Below, piece after piece: positions 1-5,031 of a DNA stretch of 6,236 bases. A program made the position numbers and the translations under genes. Position 1 is the first letter of the stretch. Each line of letters opens with the position of its first letter. The notes under the pieces were generated by a model that was not told where the DNA came from, did not search any database, and saw only the letters and a program-made list of their open reading frames with translations. The DNA comes from Clostridia bacterium (GTDB lineage: Bacteria; Bacillota; Clostridia; Christensenellales; Borkfalkiaceae). The stretch covers positions 1 through 6,236 of the forward strand of contig JAFTMQ010000011.1 in the NCBI GenBank assembly GCA_017452305.1. The letters run 5' to 3'.

Positions 1-981
1 GAGACCTTGGATACCTTCGTATGGTCGAGCGGGGACTTCCTTCGTTATCCCGCCGCGCACAACCCCAAGTACGCATTCACGAGCGAGGGGGCCAACAAAC
101 TGGCGCCCGTTGACGTTTACGTAGGCGGTAGCGAACACGCTTGTATGCACCTCTTGTATGCTCGTTTCATCACCAAGGCATTGCGCGATATGGGTTATAT
201 TGATTTCGGCGAGCCCTTCAAGCGTTTGGTGCACCAAGGCATTATCCTCGGCCCCGACGGCAACCGTATGTCCAAATCGCACGGCAACGTCGTTTCGCCC
301 GATACGTACATCGAAGAATACGGCTCGGATATGTTCCGCTTGTATTTGATGTTTGGGTTTAGCTACACCGAAGGCGGGCCTTGGAATGACGACGGTATCA
401 AATCGATTGCAAAATTTGCAGACCGCGTAGAACGTATCGTACTCAAAGTAAAAGATATGACGGGCGGACATAAAGAGATGAACGCGCCCGAAAAAGCGCT
501 TAACTACGCAAAGCATTACGCGATTAAGAGCATTACGCGCGACGTGGAAGATTTCTCGTTCAACACCTCGGTGGCACGTCTTATGGAATACGTGAACGCA
601 ATGCAAAAATACGATTCCGAAGCGGGCGAAAAGAACGTGGACTTCTTTAAAAACTGTGCGAAAGACCTTGTGCGTATGATTGCACCCTTCGCGCCCCACT
701 TTGCGGAAGAACTTTGGGAAAGCCTTGGAAATAAACGCTCCGTATTCTTGGAAACCTATCCCCTCGTTGACGAGCAAGCGCTTGTAAAAGACGAAGTGGA
801 ATACGCCGTACAAGTCAACAGCAAAATCAAGGCGAAAATGATGATTCCCGAAGGCTTGACCGACGCGGAAATTCAATCGCTCGTGAGCCAACACCCCGAC
901 GTTGCCGCCCTTATAGAAGGCAAGACGCTGAGAAAGTGCATCATCGTCAAAGGCAGACTTGTCAACCTTATCGTCGGTTAA
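1..981 (+). CDS. leuS: Leucyl-tRNA synthetase, C-terminal part (5' end outside window)
   Basis: Class I aminoacyl-tRNA synthetase that charges tRNA-Leu with leucine in the cytoplasm. The reading frame is open from nt 1, so the N-terminal half (HIGH motif, editing domain) lies upstream of the window. Visible in order: the end of the catalytic core with the VDVYVGG-EHA-HLLYARF block (nt 112-168); the KMSKS loop as RMSKS (nt 265-279); the helical anticodon-binding domain (about nt 530-730, with APFAPHFAEELWE); and a small C-terminal domain ending in GRLVNLIVG. The C-terminus is complete and family-like. One oddity is that the usually conserved SSWY stretch after the ETxDTFV motif reads SSGD (nt 25-36). 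A hairpin terminator follows the stop by 30 nt. The next gene is convergent, so leuS is the last gene of its transcript. Identification is firm from the motif set. Confidence 0.97.
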   Translation, partial: ETLDTFVWSSGDFLRYPAAHNPKYAFTSEGANKLAPVDVYVGGSEHACMHLLYARFITKALRDMGYIDFGEPFKRLVHQGIILGPDGNRMSKSHGNVVSPDTYIEEYGSDMFRLYLMFGFSYTEGGPWNDDGIKSIAKFADRVERIVLKVKDMTGGHKEMNAPEKALNYAKHYAIKSITRDVEDFSFNTSVARLMEYVNAMQKYDSEAGEKNVDFFKNCAKDLVRMIAPFAPHFAEELWESLGNKRSVFLETYPLVDEQALVKDEVEYAVQVNSKIKAKMMIPEGLTDAEIQSLVSQHPDVAALIEGKTLRKCIIVKGRLVNLIVG

Positions 982-1011
982 TTCCTCACTTCCTTAATAT
1001 AATAGCGAAAT

Positions 1012-1035
1012 CCCCTTCGCCGTTTGGCGAAGGGG
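1012..1035 (+). terminator. Rho-independent terminator of leuS, possibly bidirectional
   Basis: Perfect 10-bp stem CCCCTTCGCC / GGCGAAGGGG with a GTTT loop, followed on the plus strand by the T-rich TTATTTATT. It lies between the convergent stops of leuS (981) and the AlbA_2 gene (1048). Read on the minus strand the stem is followed by ATTTCGCTATTATATT, a weaker T-tract, so it may serve both genes. Confidence 0.9.
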
Positions 1036-1047
1036 TTATTTATTGCC

Positions 1048-1533
1048 TTATTTGATTTTTTTAGACCGCACTTCCTTGGGTAGTTTTGCCTCTTCCATAA
1101 GTTGCAAAACCTGCGTTTCCGTGAAGCGCAAATCCGCCTCGCCGTCGCGATAATACGCGCCCGTTTTGGGGTTGTTTCCGATATAGATAGGACGCTCGCA
1201 CCGCTTGGCTTTTCGCACGCAAATGACGACGATTTTCTTGCCCTCTACGCACTCTATCGTAACGTCCGATTTCTTTAAAATATTTGCGGATACGACGCGC
1301 TTATCATTGATAAGCTCCCAAAACTGCGCCACCAATCGGCTTGGATCGGGCAGTTCAACAGGATAGAGCGTTTTTTCCTTTTTGTTTTCCGCCACGCCGA
1401 GTAAAATCACCCCGCCCGACGTGTTAGCAAAGGCGGAATACGTTTCCCAAATGCTATGCGGCAAACCGCCAATAGCTTGTTTCGCCTCAATCCGCGTATT
1501 CTCTTTATACTTATTTAAGATAGATAGTTGCAT
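1048..1533 (-). CDS. Small stand-alone AlbA_2 (Schlafen-type) putative nucleic-acid-binding protein
   Basis: A 161-residue protein made almost entirely of one AlbA_2 domain, the putative DNA-binding domain found at the N-terminus of many larger RecG-like or ATP-binding proteins in Bacillota. Visible family marks are YKENTRIEAK near the N-terminus, then GGLPHSIWETYSAFANTSGG and ILLGV (about residues 22-46), and YRDGEADLRFT (about 128-138). It stops soon after the domain. Typical long relatives continue for about 300 more residues with a GHKL-type ATPase-like part and a helix-turn-helix, which are absent here. An in-frame ATG 15 nt upstream (1546-1548) would give 166 residues. I prefer the ATG at 1531-1533 because AAGGGGG sits 5 nt before it and because MQLSILNKYKEN matches how relatives usually begin. 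No promoter is visible; the terminator of the upstream lipoprotein gene ends 31 nt before this start. The precise function is unknown. Confidence 0.8.
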   Translation of the reverse strand: MQLSILNKYKENTRIEAKQAIGGLPHSIWETYSAFANTSGGVILLGVAENKKEKTLYPVELPDPSRLVAQFWELINDKRVVSANILKKSDVTIECVEGKKIVVICVRKAKRCERPIYIGNNPKTGAYYRDGEADLRFTETQVLQLMEEAKLPKEVRSKKIK

Positions 1534-1538
1534 ACCTG

Positions 1539-1545
1539 CCCCCTT
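1539..1545 (-). promoter_or_regulatory. Ribosome binding site that decides the AlbA_2 start
   Basis: On the minus strand AAGGGGG is followed by 5 nt (CAGGT) and the ATG at 1533. The alternative ATG at 1548 is preceded by CACCTCGTAAA, with no purine-rich site. This favours the shorter protein. Confidence 0.6.
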
Positions 1546-1564
1546 CATTTTACGAGGTGAAGAT

Positions 1565-1597
1565 AAAAATTCTCCGCGATTTGAGCGGAGAATTTTT
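1565..1597 (-). terminator. Rho-independent terminator of the repeat lipoprotein gene
   Basis: Perfect 13-bp inverted repeat AAAAATTCTCCGC / GCGGAGAATTTTT around a 7-nt loop, beginning 8 nt after the lipoprotein stop. On the minus strand it gives a GC-rich stem followed by TTTTTATCTT. The outer A/T pairs also form an A-tract and T-tract on the two strands, so it could also work from the plus strand, although no plus-strand transcript is expected here. The start codon of the next minus-strand gene lies only 31 nt beyond it. Confidence 0.92.
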
Positions 1598-1605
1598 CGT
1601 TACTA

Positions 1606-3645
1606 TTAGTAGTTATTTGTCCAGCTTGCGTTTTTCCATTTTGCGTACAAGTGAATTTCTTCCTCTGCGCTATCATAAGACCAAACGCCGCTTGTCGCGA
1701 CAGTCAAGCCATTTGCACTGCCAATTCGCCAAGAGGTGAAGGTGTAGATGTCGTCATCCGTCGAAGTGCGCGTAGGCTTAGGCAAGGTGTACGTATCACC
1801 GAACTTAATCGTATAGACCGTTTGCGTTAATTCGTTACCGCCGTTGACGTGCAAATATACGGTAAATACTTTTTCGGTGTGGATTGCTTTGAGTTCAACG
1901 TTCGTTTCATCAAGCGTCCAAGTACCCGTGGTTGCAACGGCAACGCCGTCTCTTTCCCATCTATCCAACTTGTAGCCCGTCTTGGAAGACGCCAATTTAG
2001 ACAAATCGTAATGCGCGTTGTATGTAACCGTGAGTTCCGTTTGCGTAACGGTACCGTTTTCGTCGGACGTCAATTTCACAACGTACGTCTTAGCCGTTTC
2101 TTTTACGTTAACCGTGATATCGCCTTGTACGTTGGTTAAGTCGATACCATCCATATTCCAAGAAATGACGTAGCCGATTTTCGCTACGGGCGTAGGCACT
2201 TGTTCCGCACTTACGCTCTCGCCTGCTCTTACTTCCACCGTCTTCGTGGGTTGTTGAGGTTGCACAAAGGAAATGGTGTAAACAGCACGGGTATCCGTCC
2301 ATTTCGCCGTCAAGCTAACGCCGCCGTCCTTCGTCCAAGTGCCGCTTTGGGCAATCTTGTTATTGTCTGCGTCAAACCAACCGTCGAAGCGCATATACGT
2401 CTTTTCGTGCGTGGGCGTTGCCAAAGTATATGTCGCATTAAAGGTAACTTCTTGCGAGTTGCTTTCCAACGCGCCGCCGTTTGCATCGTATTGCACGGTG
2501 TAGTTTTTCGGCGTAGCCTTTGCATATACCGTCGCCGTCGCTTGCAGACTATCAAACGTAGCAACCGTCGTGCAAGCTTCGTCTACATACCAATGTTCCG
2601 TATCTACGTTATAACCAATCTTCGCGGAAGGAACGGGAACGTTTTCCAACGCCTCGCCTGCATAGCCCGCTTTCGTAATCAACGAGCCGTCCGTGTCCGT
2701 GAAAGTGATAACCACTTGTTCTTTTTCCGCCCACTTCGCCGTAAGCGTTACGTTTTCGGCAACGTTCCACTTGGAACTGTTGGTGTAGGTTACGCCGTTA
2801 TATTCCCAACCGATAAAGTTGTGCGTATCCATTTCCAAGGACATATCCAACGCCGTACAGGTTTCGCCGAAAGTCAATTCCACTGTCGTACCGTCGATAG
2901 CAAAGCCGTCCGCGTCATACGTTACCGTGTAAACGATTGGCTCGTAAATCGCGGTTACCGTCATATCCGCTTGGATATTCGTGTAATCGGTGATATCCCA
3001 ACGCGCGGTGTGGCCCGCATGACCGACAAACGCGGGAACGTCCTCTGCCGCGACTGATTCGCCCTTCTTCACGCTAAGCTCTATTACGGACGTACCGTCC
3101 ACAAACGAAACGACGTACGTGGGGCGGTTATCCTTCCAAGTCGCCACCAAAGTCGCGTTCTCGGCAATCGTCCACTTTTCACCGCTTACCACCGCGTTTC
3201 CGTTATGCGTCCAGCCTTGGAAGAGATAATCTTCTTTCTCGGGCGTAGCCAATACACACTCTTGGTCGTAAGTAACCGTTTGCGTCGGCGTTGCAACCTT
3301 GCCACCGTCCGCATCGTAAGTGATGGTATAGGTATTCGGCGTTTCAATCGCCTCTACCGTAATGTTTTTGGTGATGTTCGTCAAATCCACCGTTTTCCAA
3401 GTTACGGTATAACCCGTTCTTTCCACGGGCGTAGGAATATCCGTAAGCGCTTCGCCCTCTTCCACCGTTTTGACAACGTCGGGTTGATTGTATTGCTTGA
3501 ACGTAACTGTATAGATCGTCGCCTCGGAACCCGTATCTTGCGAGTTGCCATACCCAGAATCCTTAGAATTTCCGCCGCATGCCGCAAGCGAGCCCGCACC
3601 GATAGCAATCGTTAAGCAAAGAATAAGACTTAAAAATTTCTTCAT
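1606..3645 (-). CDS. Surface lipoprotein made of alternating InlB_B/Flg_new-type repeats
   Basis: A 679-residue exported lipoprotein. Residues 1-22 form a type II signal peptide (KK, a hydrophobic stretch, then lipobox LAAC), with Cys23 as the predicted lipidated residue that anchors the protein to the outer face of the membrane. A Gly/Ser/Asp spacer (about 24-44) precedes nine repeats that fill the rest. Repeats of type B have the form YT-YDADGG...VT(Y/F)...LATP...F-GW...WT...LTAKW; type A have TF...V..GE...VPTP...GY...W...LTNI...ITV. The order is A-B four times, then a final B. Both types resemble the Listeria-Bacteroides repeat families found in adhesins and cell-surface stalks. There is no LPXTG motif, no catalytic domain and no C-terminal binding head. 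GAGGA lies 10 nt before the ATG, behind a near-consensus promoter. The role is probably adhesion or surface display, which is an inference; the specific ligand is unknown. Confidence 0.88.
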   Translation of the reverse strand: MKKFLSLILCLTIAIGAGSLAACGGNSKDSGYGNSQDTGSEATIYTVTFKQYNQPDVVKTVEEGEALTDIPTPVERTGYTVTWKTVDLTNITKNITVEAIETPNTYTITYDADGGKVATPTQTVTYDQECVLATPEKEDYLFQGWTHNGNAVVSGEKWTIAENATLVATWKDNRPTYVVSFVDGTSVIELSVKKGESVAAEDVPAFVGHAGHTARWDITDYTNIQADMTVTAIYEPIVYTVTYDADGFAIDGTTVELTFGETCTALDMSLEMDTHNFIGWEYNGVTYTNSSKWNVAENVTLTAKWAEKEQVVITFTDTDGSLITKAGYAGEALENVPVPSAKIGYNVDTEHWYVDEACTTVATFDSLQATATVYAKATPKNYTVQYDANGGALESNSQEVTFNATYTLATPTHEKTYMRFDGWFDADNNKIAQSGTWTKDGGVSLTAKWTDTRAVYTISFVQPQQPTKTVEVRAGESVSAEQVPTPVAKIGYVISWNMDGIDLTNVQGDITVNVKETAKTYVVKLTSDENGTVTQTELTVTYNAHYDLSKLASSKTGYKLDRWERDGVAVATTGTWTLDETNVELKAIHTEKVFTVYLHVNGGNELTQTVYTIKFGDTYTLPKPTRTSTDDDIYTFTSWRIGSANGLTVATSGVWSYDSAEEEIHLYAKWKNASWTNNY
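1609..3513 (-). repeat. Protein-level tandem repeats, (A-B) x4 plus a final B
   Basis: Module borders in residues of the lipoprotein, read by eye: A1 45-104, B1 105-175, A2 176-237, B2 238-310, A3 311-380, B3 381-454, A4 455-519, B4 520-592, B5 593-679. The composite period is about 131-144 residues. B modules keep a GW or RW/SW core and mostly end in (T/A)(T/K)W; A modules keep a GE turn and a GY...W core. A1 and A4 look most alike (both have QP, KTV, PTPV, DLTN and an ITV...ET ending). At DNA level the copies are diverged, so this is old amplification, not a recent slippage array. Confidence 0.8.
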
Positions 3646-3680
3646 CTTCCCATAATCCTCTATTATGATTTATTGCTTAT

Positions 3681-3709
3681 ATCATATCATAACTTTGGCT
3701 TTTCGTCAA
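3681..3709 (-). promoter_or_regulatory. Sigma-A promoter of the lipoprotein gene
   Basis: The minus strand carries TTGACG (3704-3709), a 17-nt spacer and TATGAT (3681-3686). These are 5/6 matches to both consensus boxes at ideal spacing. Expected transcription start is near 3674, giving a leader of about 28 nt to the ATG at 3645. Confidence 0.85.
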
Positions 3710-3715
3710 CCCCTA

Positions 3716-3736
3716 TTTTAAAATTTTATTTTAAAA
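3716..3736 (-). promoter_or_regulatory. A/T-only inverted repeat upstream of the -35 box, UP-element-like
   Basis: A 21-nt stretch without G or C forms a perfect inverted repeat with 9-nt arms (TTTTAAAAT / ATTTTAAAA) and a 3-nt centre. It ends 6 nt upstream of the -35 box of the lipoprotein promoter, the position of an UP element bound by the RNA polymerase alpha subunit. The role is inferred from position and composition. It has no GC stem, so it is a poor candidate for a terminator of the ZIP gene. Confidence 0.45.
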
Positions 3737-3770
3737 AGATGAATTTTTTGTACATTTTTTCCTTTTAGCC

Positions 3771-4568
3771 CTATCCCAAGGCAACGTCTAAAATCAGCAT
3801 CAAGACAAAACCAACCATCAGTCCCCACGCCGCGTGCGTATAATTTGAGGTTTGTTTTTCGCTATCCGTAGCGGAGTTTGCCAACGGTATCAACTCTTCC
3901 GCCACAACGTAAAGCATAGCGCCTGCCGAAAAAGCAAGCAGCCATGTCTGCAACGACCGCAAATATACCGCCAAAAAAACGCCCAACACGGCAAAAAGAG
4001 CTTCACACGCACCGCTTGCCGCTCCGTAGAAAAACGCCTTTCTTTTGCTTTGAAAAACAGCTCGCATAGGCAGCGCCACCGCCGCGCCTTCGGGCAAGTT
4101 TTGTATGCCGATACCAAACGCCAAACCGCACGCGGCAAGAAATGCTTGCTCCGTTCCCACTGCCCACGCCAAGCCGAAAGCAAAACCAACGGCAAGCCCC
4201 TCGGGAATATTGTGCAGGGTAATTGCAAAAAACAGCTTAAACGGATTTTTAAGAAGTATATCCTCACTTTTCGCTTGTGGAATAGCCGGCAACAGTTTAT
4301 CTGCGCACCACAAGAAAAGCGCGCCGATAAAAATACCTATCGAAACGGGAATAAACGCATACCTGCCCCACCCATTTTGCCCTTCTTGCAGGGCAGGGAT
4401 AATTAACGACCACACCGATGCGGCAATCATTATGCCCGAAGTGAAGCCCAAAAATATGGCATTTTGCTTGCGCGTTATCGTATTTTTTAAACAAAAAACC
4501 AACGCCGAGCCAAGCGCCGTTGAGAAAAAAAGAAAAGCAATTCCGCCTACCGTCATCCACAAGTACAT
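3771..4568 (-). CDS. ZIP-family divalent metal transporter, GufA/ZIP11-like
   Basis: A 265-residue integral membrane protein of normal length for a bacterial ZIP, predicted to import Zn2+ and perhaps other divalent metals into the cytoplasm. About eight membrane segments can be drawn (roughly 5-27, 36-59, 71-89, 110-137, 140-170, 180-202, 208-228, 246-264). The metal-site signatures are HNIPEG (119-124) in segment 4, QNLPEG (156-161) in segment 5, Glu189 in segment 6 and a GIMIAASVWSL stretch with Met47 in segment 2. By analogy with the structurally known GufA-type BbZIP, His119, Glu123, Gln156, Glu160 and Glu189 would line the metal site. The loop between segments 3 and 4 lacks the His cluster seen in many eukaryotic ZIPs. 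GGAG lies 6 nt before the ATG. It has its own predicted promoter. The next gene on the strand starts 125 nt downstream with no clear terminator between. Family is firm; substrate is inferred. Confidence 0.93.
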   Translation of the reverse strand: MYLWMTVGGIAFLFFSTALGSALVFCLKNTITRKQNAIFLGFTSGIMIAASVWSLIIPALQEGQNGWGRYAFIPVSIGIFIGALFLWCADKLLPAIPQAKSEDILLKNPFKLFFAITLHNIPEGLAVGFAFGLAWAVGTEQAFLAACGLAFGIGIQNLPEGAAVALPMRAVFQSKRKAFFYGAASGACEALFAVLGVFLAVYLRSLQTWLLAFSAGAMLYVVAEELIPLANSATDSEKQTSNYTHAAWGLMVGFVLMLILDVALG

Positions 4569-4596
4569 CTTCGTCTCCGTATTTCTTTTGAGTTTT

Positions 4597-4610
4597 GGGG
4601 ATAACTCCCC
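4597..4610 (-). promoter_or_regulatory. Short inverted repeat at the predicted 5' end of the ZIP transcript
   Basis: On the minus strand GGGGA-GTTA-TCCCC is a perfect 5-bp inverted repeat covering about +3 to +16 of the transcript predicted from the promoter at 4619-4647. It could be a small 5'-end hairpin or an operator half-site pair. A 5-bp repeat can occur by chance, so the role is tentative. Confidence 0.3.
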
Positions 4611-4618
4611 TATTATTC

Positions 4619-4647
4619 AATATATGCATACGGAAATAAAAATGCAA
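4619..4647 (-). promoter_or_regulatory. Predicted sigma-A promoter of the ZIP transporter gene
   Basis: The minus strand reads TTGCAT (4642-4647), 17 nt, then TATATT (4619-4624); expected start is near 4612, giving a leader of about 44 nt. The -35 box overlaps the downstream foot of the terminator at 4644-4681, so termination and initiation signals are packed together. Confidence 0.6.
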
Positions 4648-4681
4648 CGAGCAACGGACTGTTCATCCGTTGCTCGGTTGC
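4644..4681 (-). terminator. Rho-independent terminator of the ABC transporter/regulator operon
   Basis: An 11-bp perfect stem (CGAGCAACGGA / TCCGTTGCTCG) around a 7-nt loop is extended by four more pairs (GCAA / TTGC) past a single bulged G at 4677. Read on the minus strand it is followed at once by ATTTTTATTTCC. It ends the transcript whose last gene stops at 4741. Confidence 0.9.
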
Positions 4682-4715
4682 TTACAAATTAAACTTTTTA
4701 AATATCCTCTTTTGT

Positions 4716-4739
4716 CGCGTATAAATAATTTTTATCGCG
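4716..4739 (-). repeat. Imperfect inverted repeat just after the regulator gene
   Basis: Arms CGCG(T)ATAAA and TTTATCGCG pair over 9 bp with one bulged T and a 5-nt loop. It starts 1 nt beyond the stop of the YerC-like gene and precedes the main terminator by about 35 nt. No T-tract follows it, so it is not itself a good terminator. It may protect the mRNA 3' end or be incidental. Confidence 0.4.
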
Positions 4740-4740
4740 C

Positions 4741-5031
4741 TTAATCTTTTTTCTTTTTTTCAATAAGGTTTTTATATCCGCCGTTGCCGTAACGAACGCA
4801 TTTCGACACGCGCGCAAGGGTAGCGGATGAAATTTCCGTTTCTTCTACGATTTCATTATACGTTTTCCCTTGCAAAAGCATTTTTGCGGCTTTTAAGCGT
4901 TGGGACATCGATTCTAACTCTTTATTCGTACATAAATCCTGCAAAAACTCCTCTATCTCCGTTTCCGTTTCCGCTTTAAGAAATTCCGCATAAAGGTCCG
5001 CCATCATTTCTTTATAATTTTTACTCTGCAT
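4741..5031 (-). CDS. TrpR-like transcriptional regulator, YerC/YecD family
   Basis: A 96-residue helical DNA-binding protein of the TrpR superfamily, matching the YerC/YecD group in length and sequence. Marks are an N-terminal helical part (about 4-35), the LCTNKELESMSQRL segment (33-46), and the helix-turn-helix from LLQGKTYNEI to SSATLARVSKCV (about 52-79), followed by YGNGGY and a lysine-rich tail. Its ATG lies inside the end of the ABC ATPase gene, an 11-nt overlap in another frame, so the two are transcribed together and probably translationally coupled. AGGAGG (5044-5049) is 12 nt before the ATG, a little far but strong. YerC-group proteins act as repressors; comparative genomics, as I recall it, has tied a YerC-type regulator (called HisR) to histidine genes in Bacillota. 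A role in amino-acid-responsive control of this operon is my inference. A terminator follows. Confidence 0.88.
   Translation of the reverse strand: MQSKNYKEMMADLYAEFLKAETETEIEEFLQDLCTNKELESMSQRLKAAKMLLQGKTYNEIVEETEISSATLARVSKCVRYGNGGYKNLIEKKKKD

Noticed and set aside
1531..1548. Upstream ATG at 1548 as the AlbA_2 start
   Set aside because: It has no ribosome binding site, while the ATG at 1533 has AAGGGGG at 5 nt and fits the usual N-terminus of relatives. It cannot be fully excluded.
2200..3057. A long open frame on the plus strand (285 codons) opposite the lipoprotein gene
   Set aside because: It is antisense to a well-supported repeat protein, is rich in Arg and Cys with no domain features, and has no promoter; repeat coding DNA often leaves the opposite strand open.
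3205..3615. A 136-codon plus-strand frame opposite the first lipoprotein modules
   Set aside because: Arg-rich shadow frame with no supporting features.
1606..3645. The repeat region as a CRISPR array or a DNA satellite
   Set aside because: The periodicity is at protein level only, with diverged codons and no short exact repeats or spacers.
1048..3645. The AlbA_2 protein and the lipoprotein as a two-gene defence system
   Set aside because: They are separated by a strong terminator, neither has a nuclease, toxin or sensor motif that I can recognise, and no known defence genes are nearby.
3739..3762. T-runs with the GTAC centre (TTTTTTGTACATTTTTT) as a terminator after the ZIP gene
   Set aside because: The two T-runs are direct, not inverted, repeats, so they do not form a stem.
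4105..4692. An open plus-strand frame of 195 codons opposite the ZIP gene
   Set aside because: It overlaps the ZIP gene, its promoter and the neighbouring terminator, its product resembles no known family, and the minus-strand frame carries full ZIP motifs.
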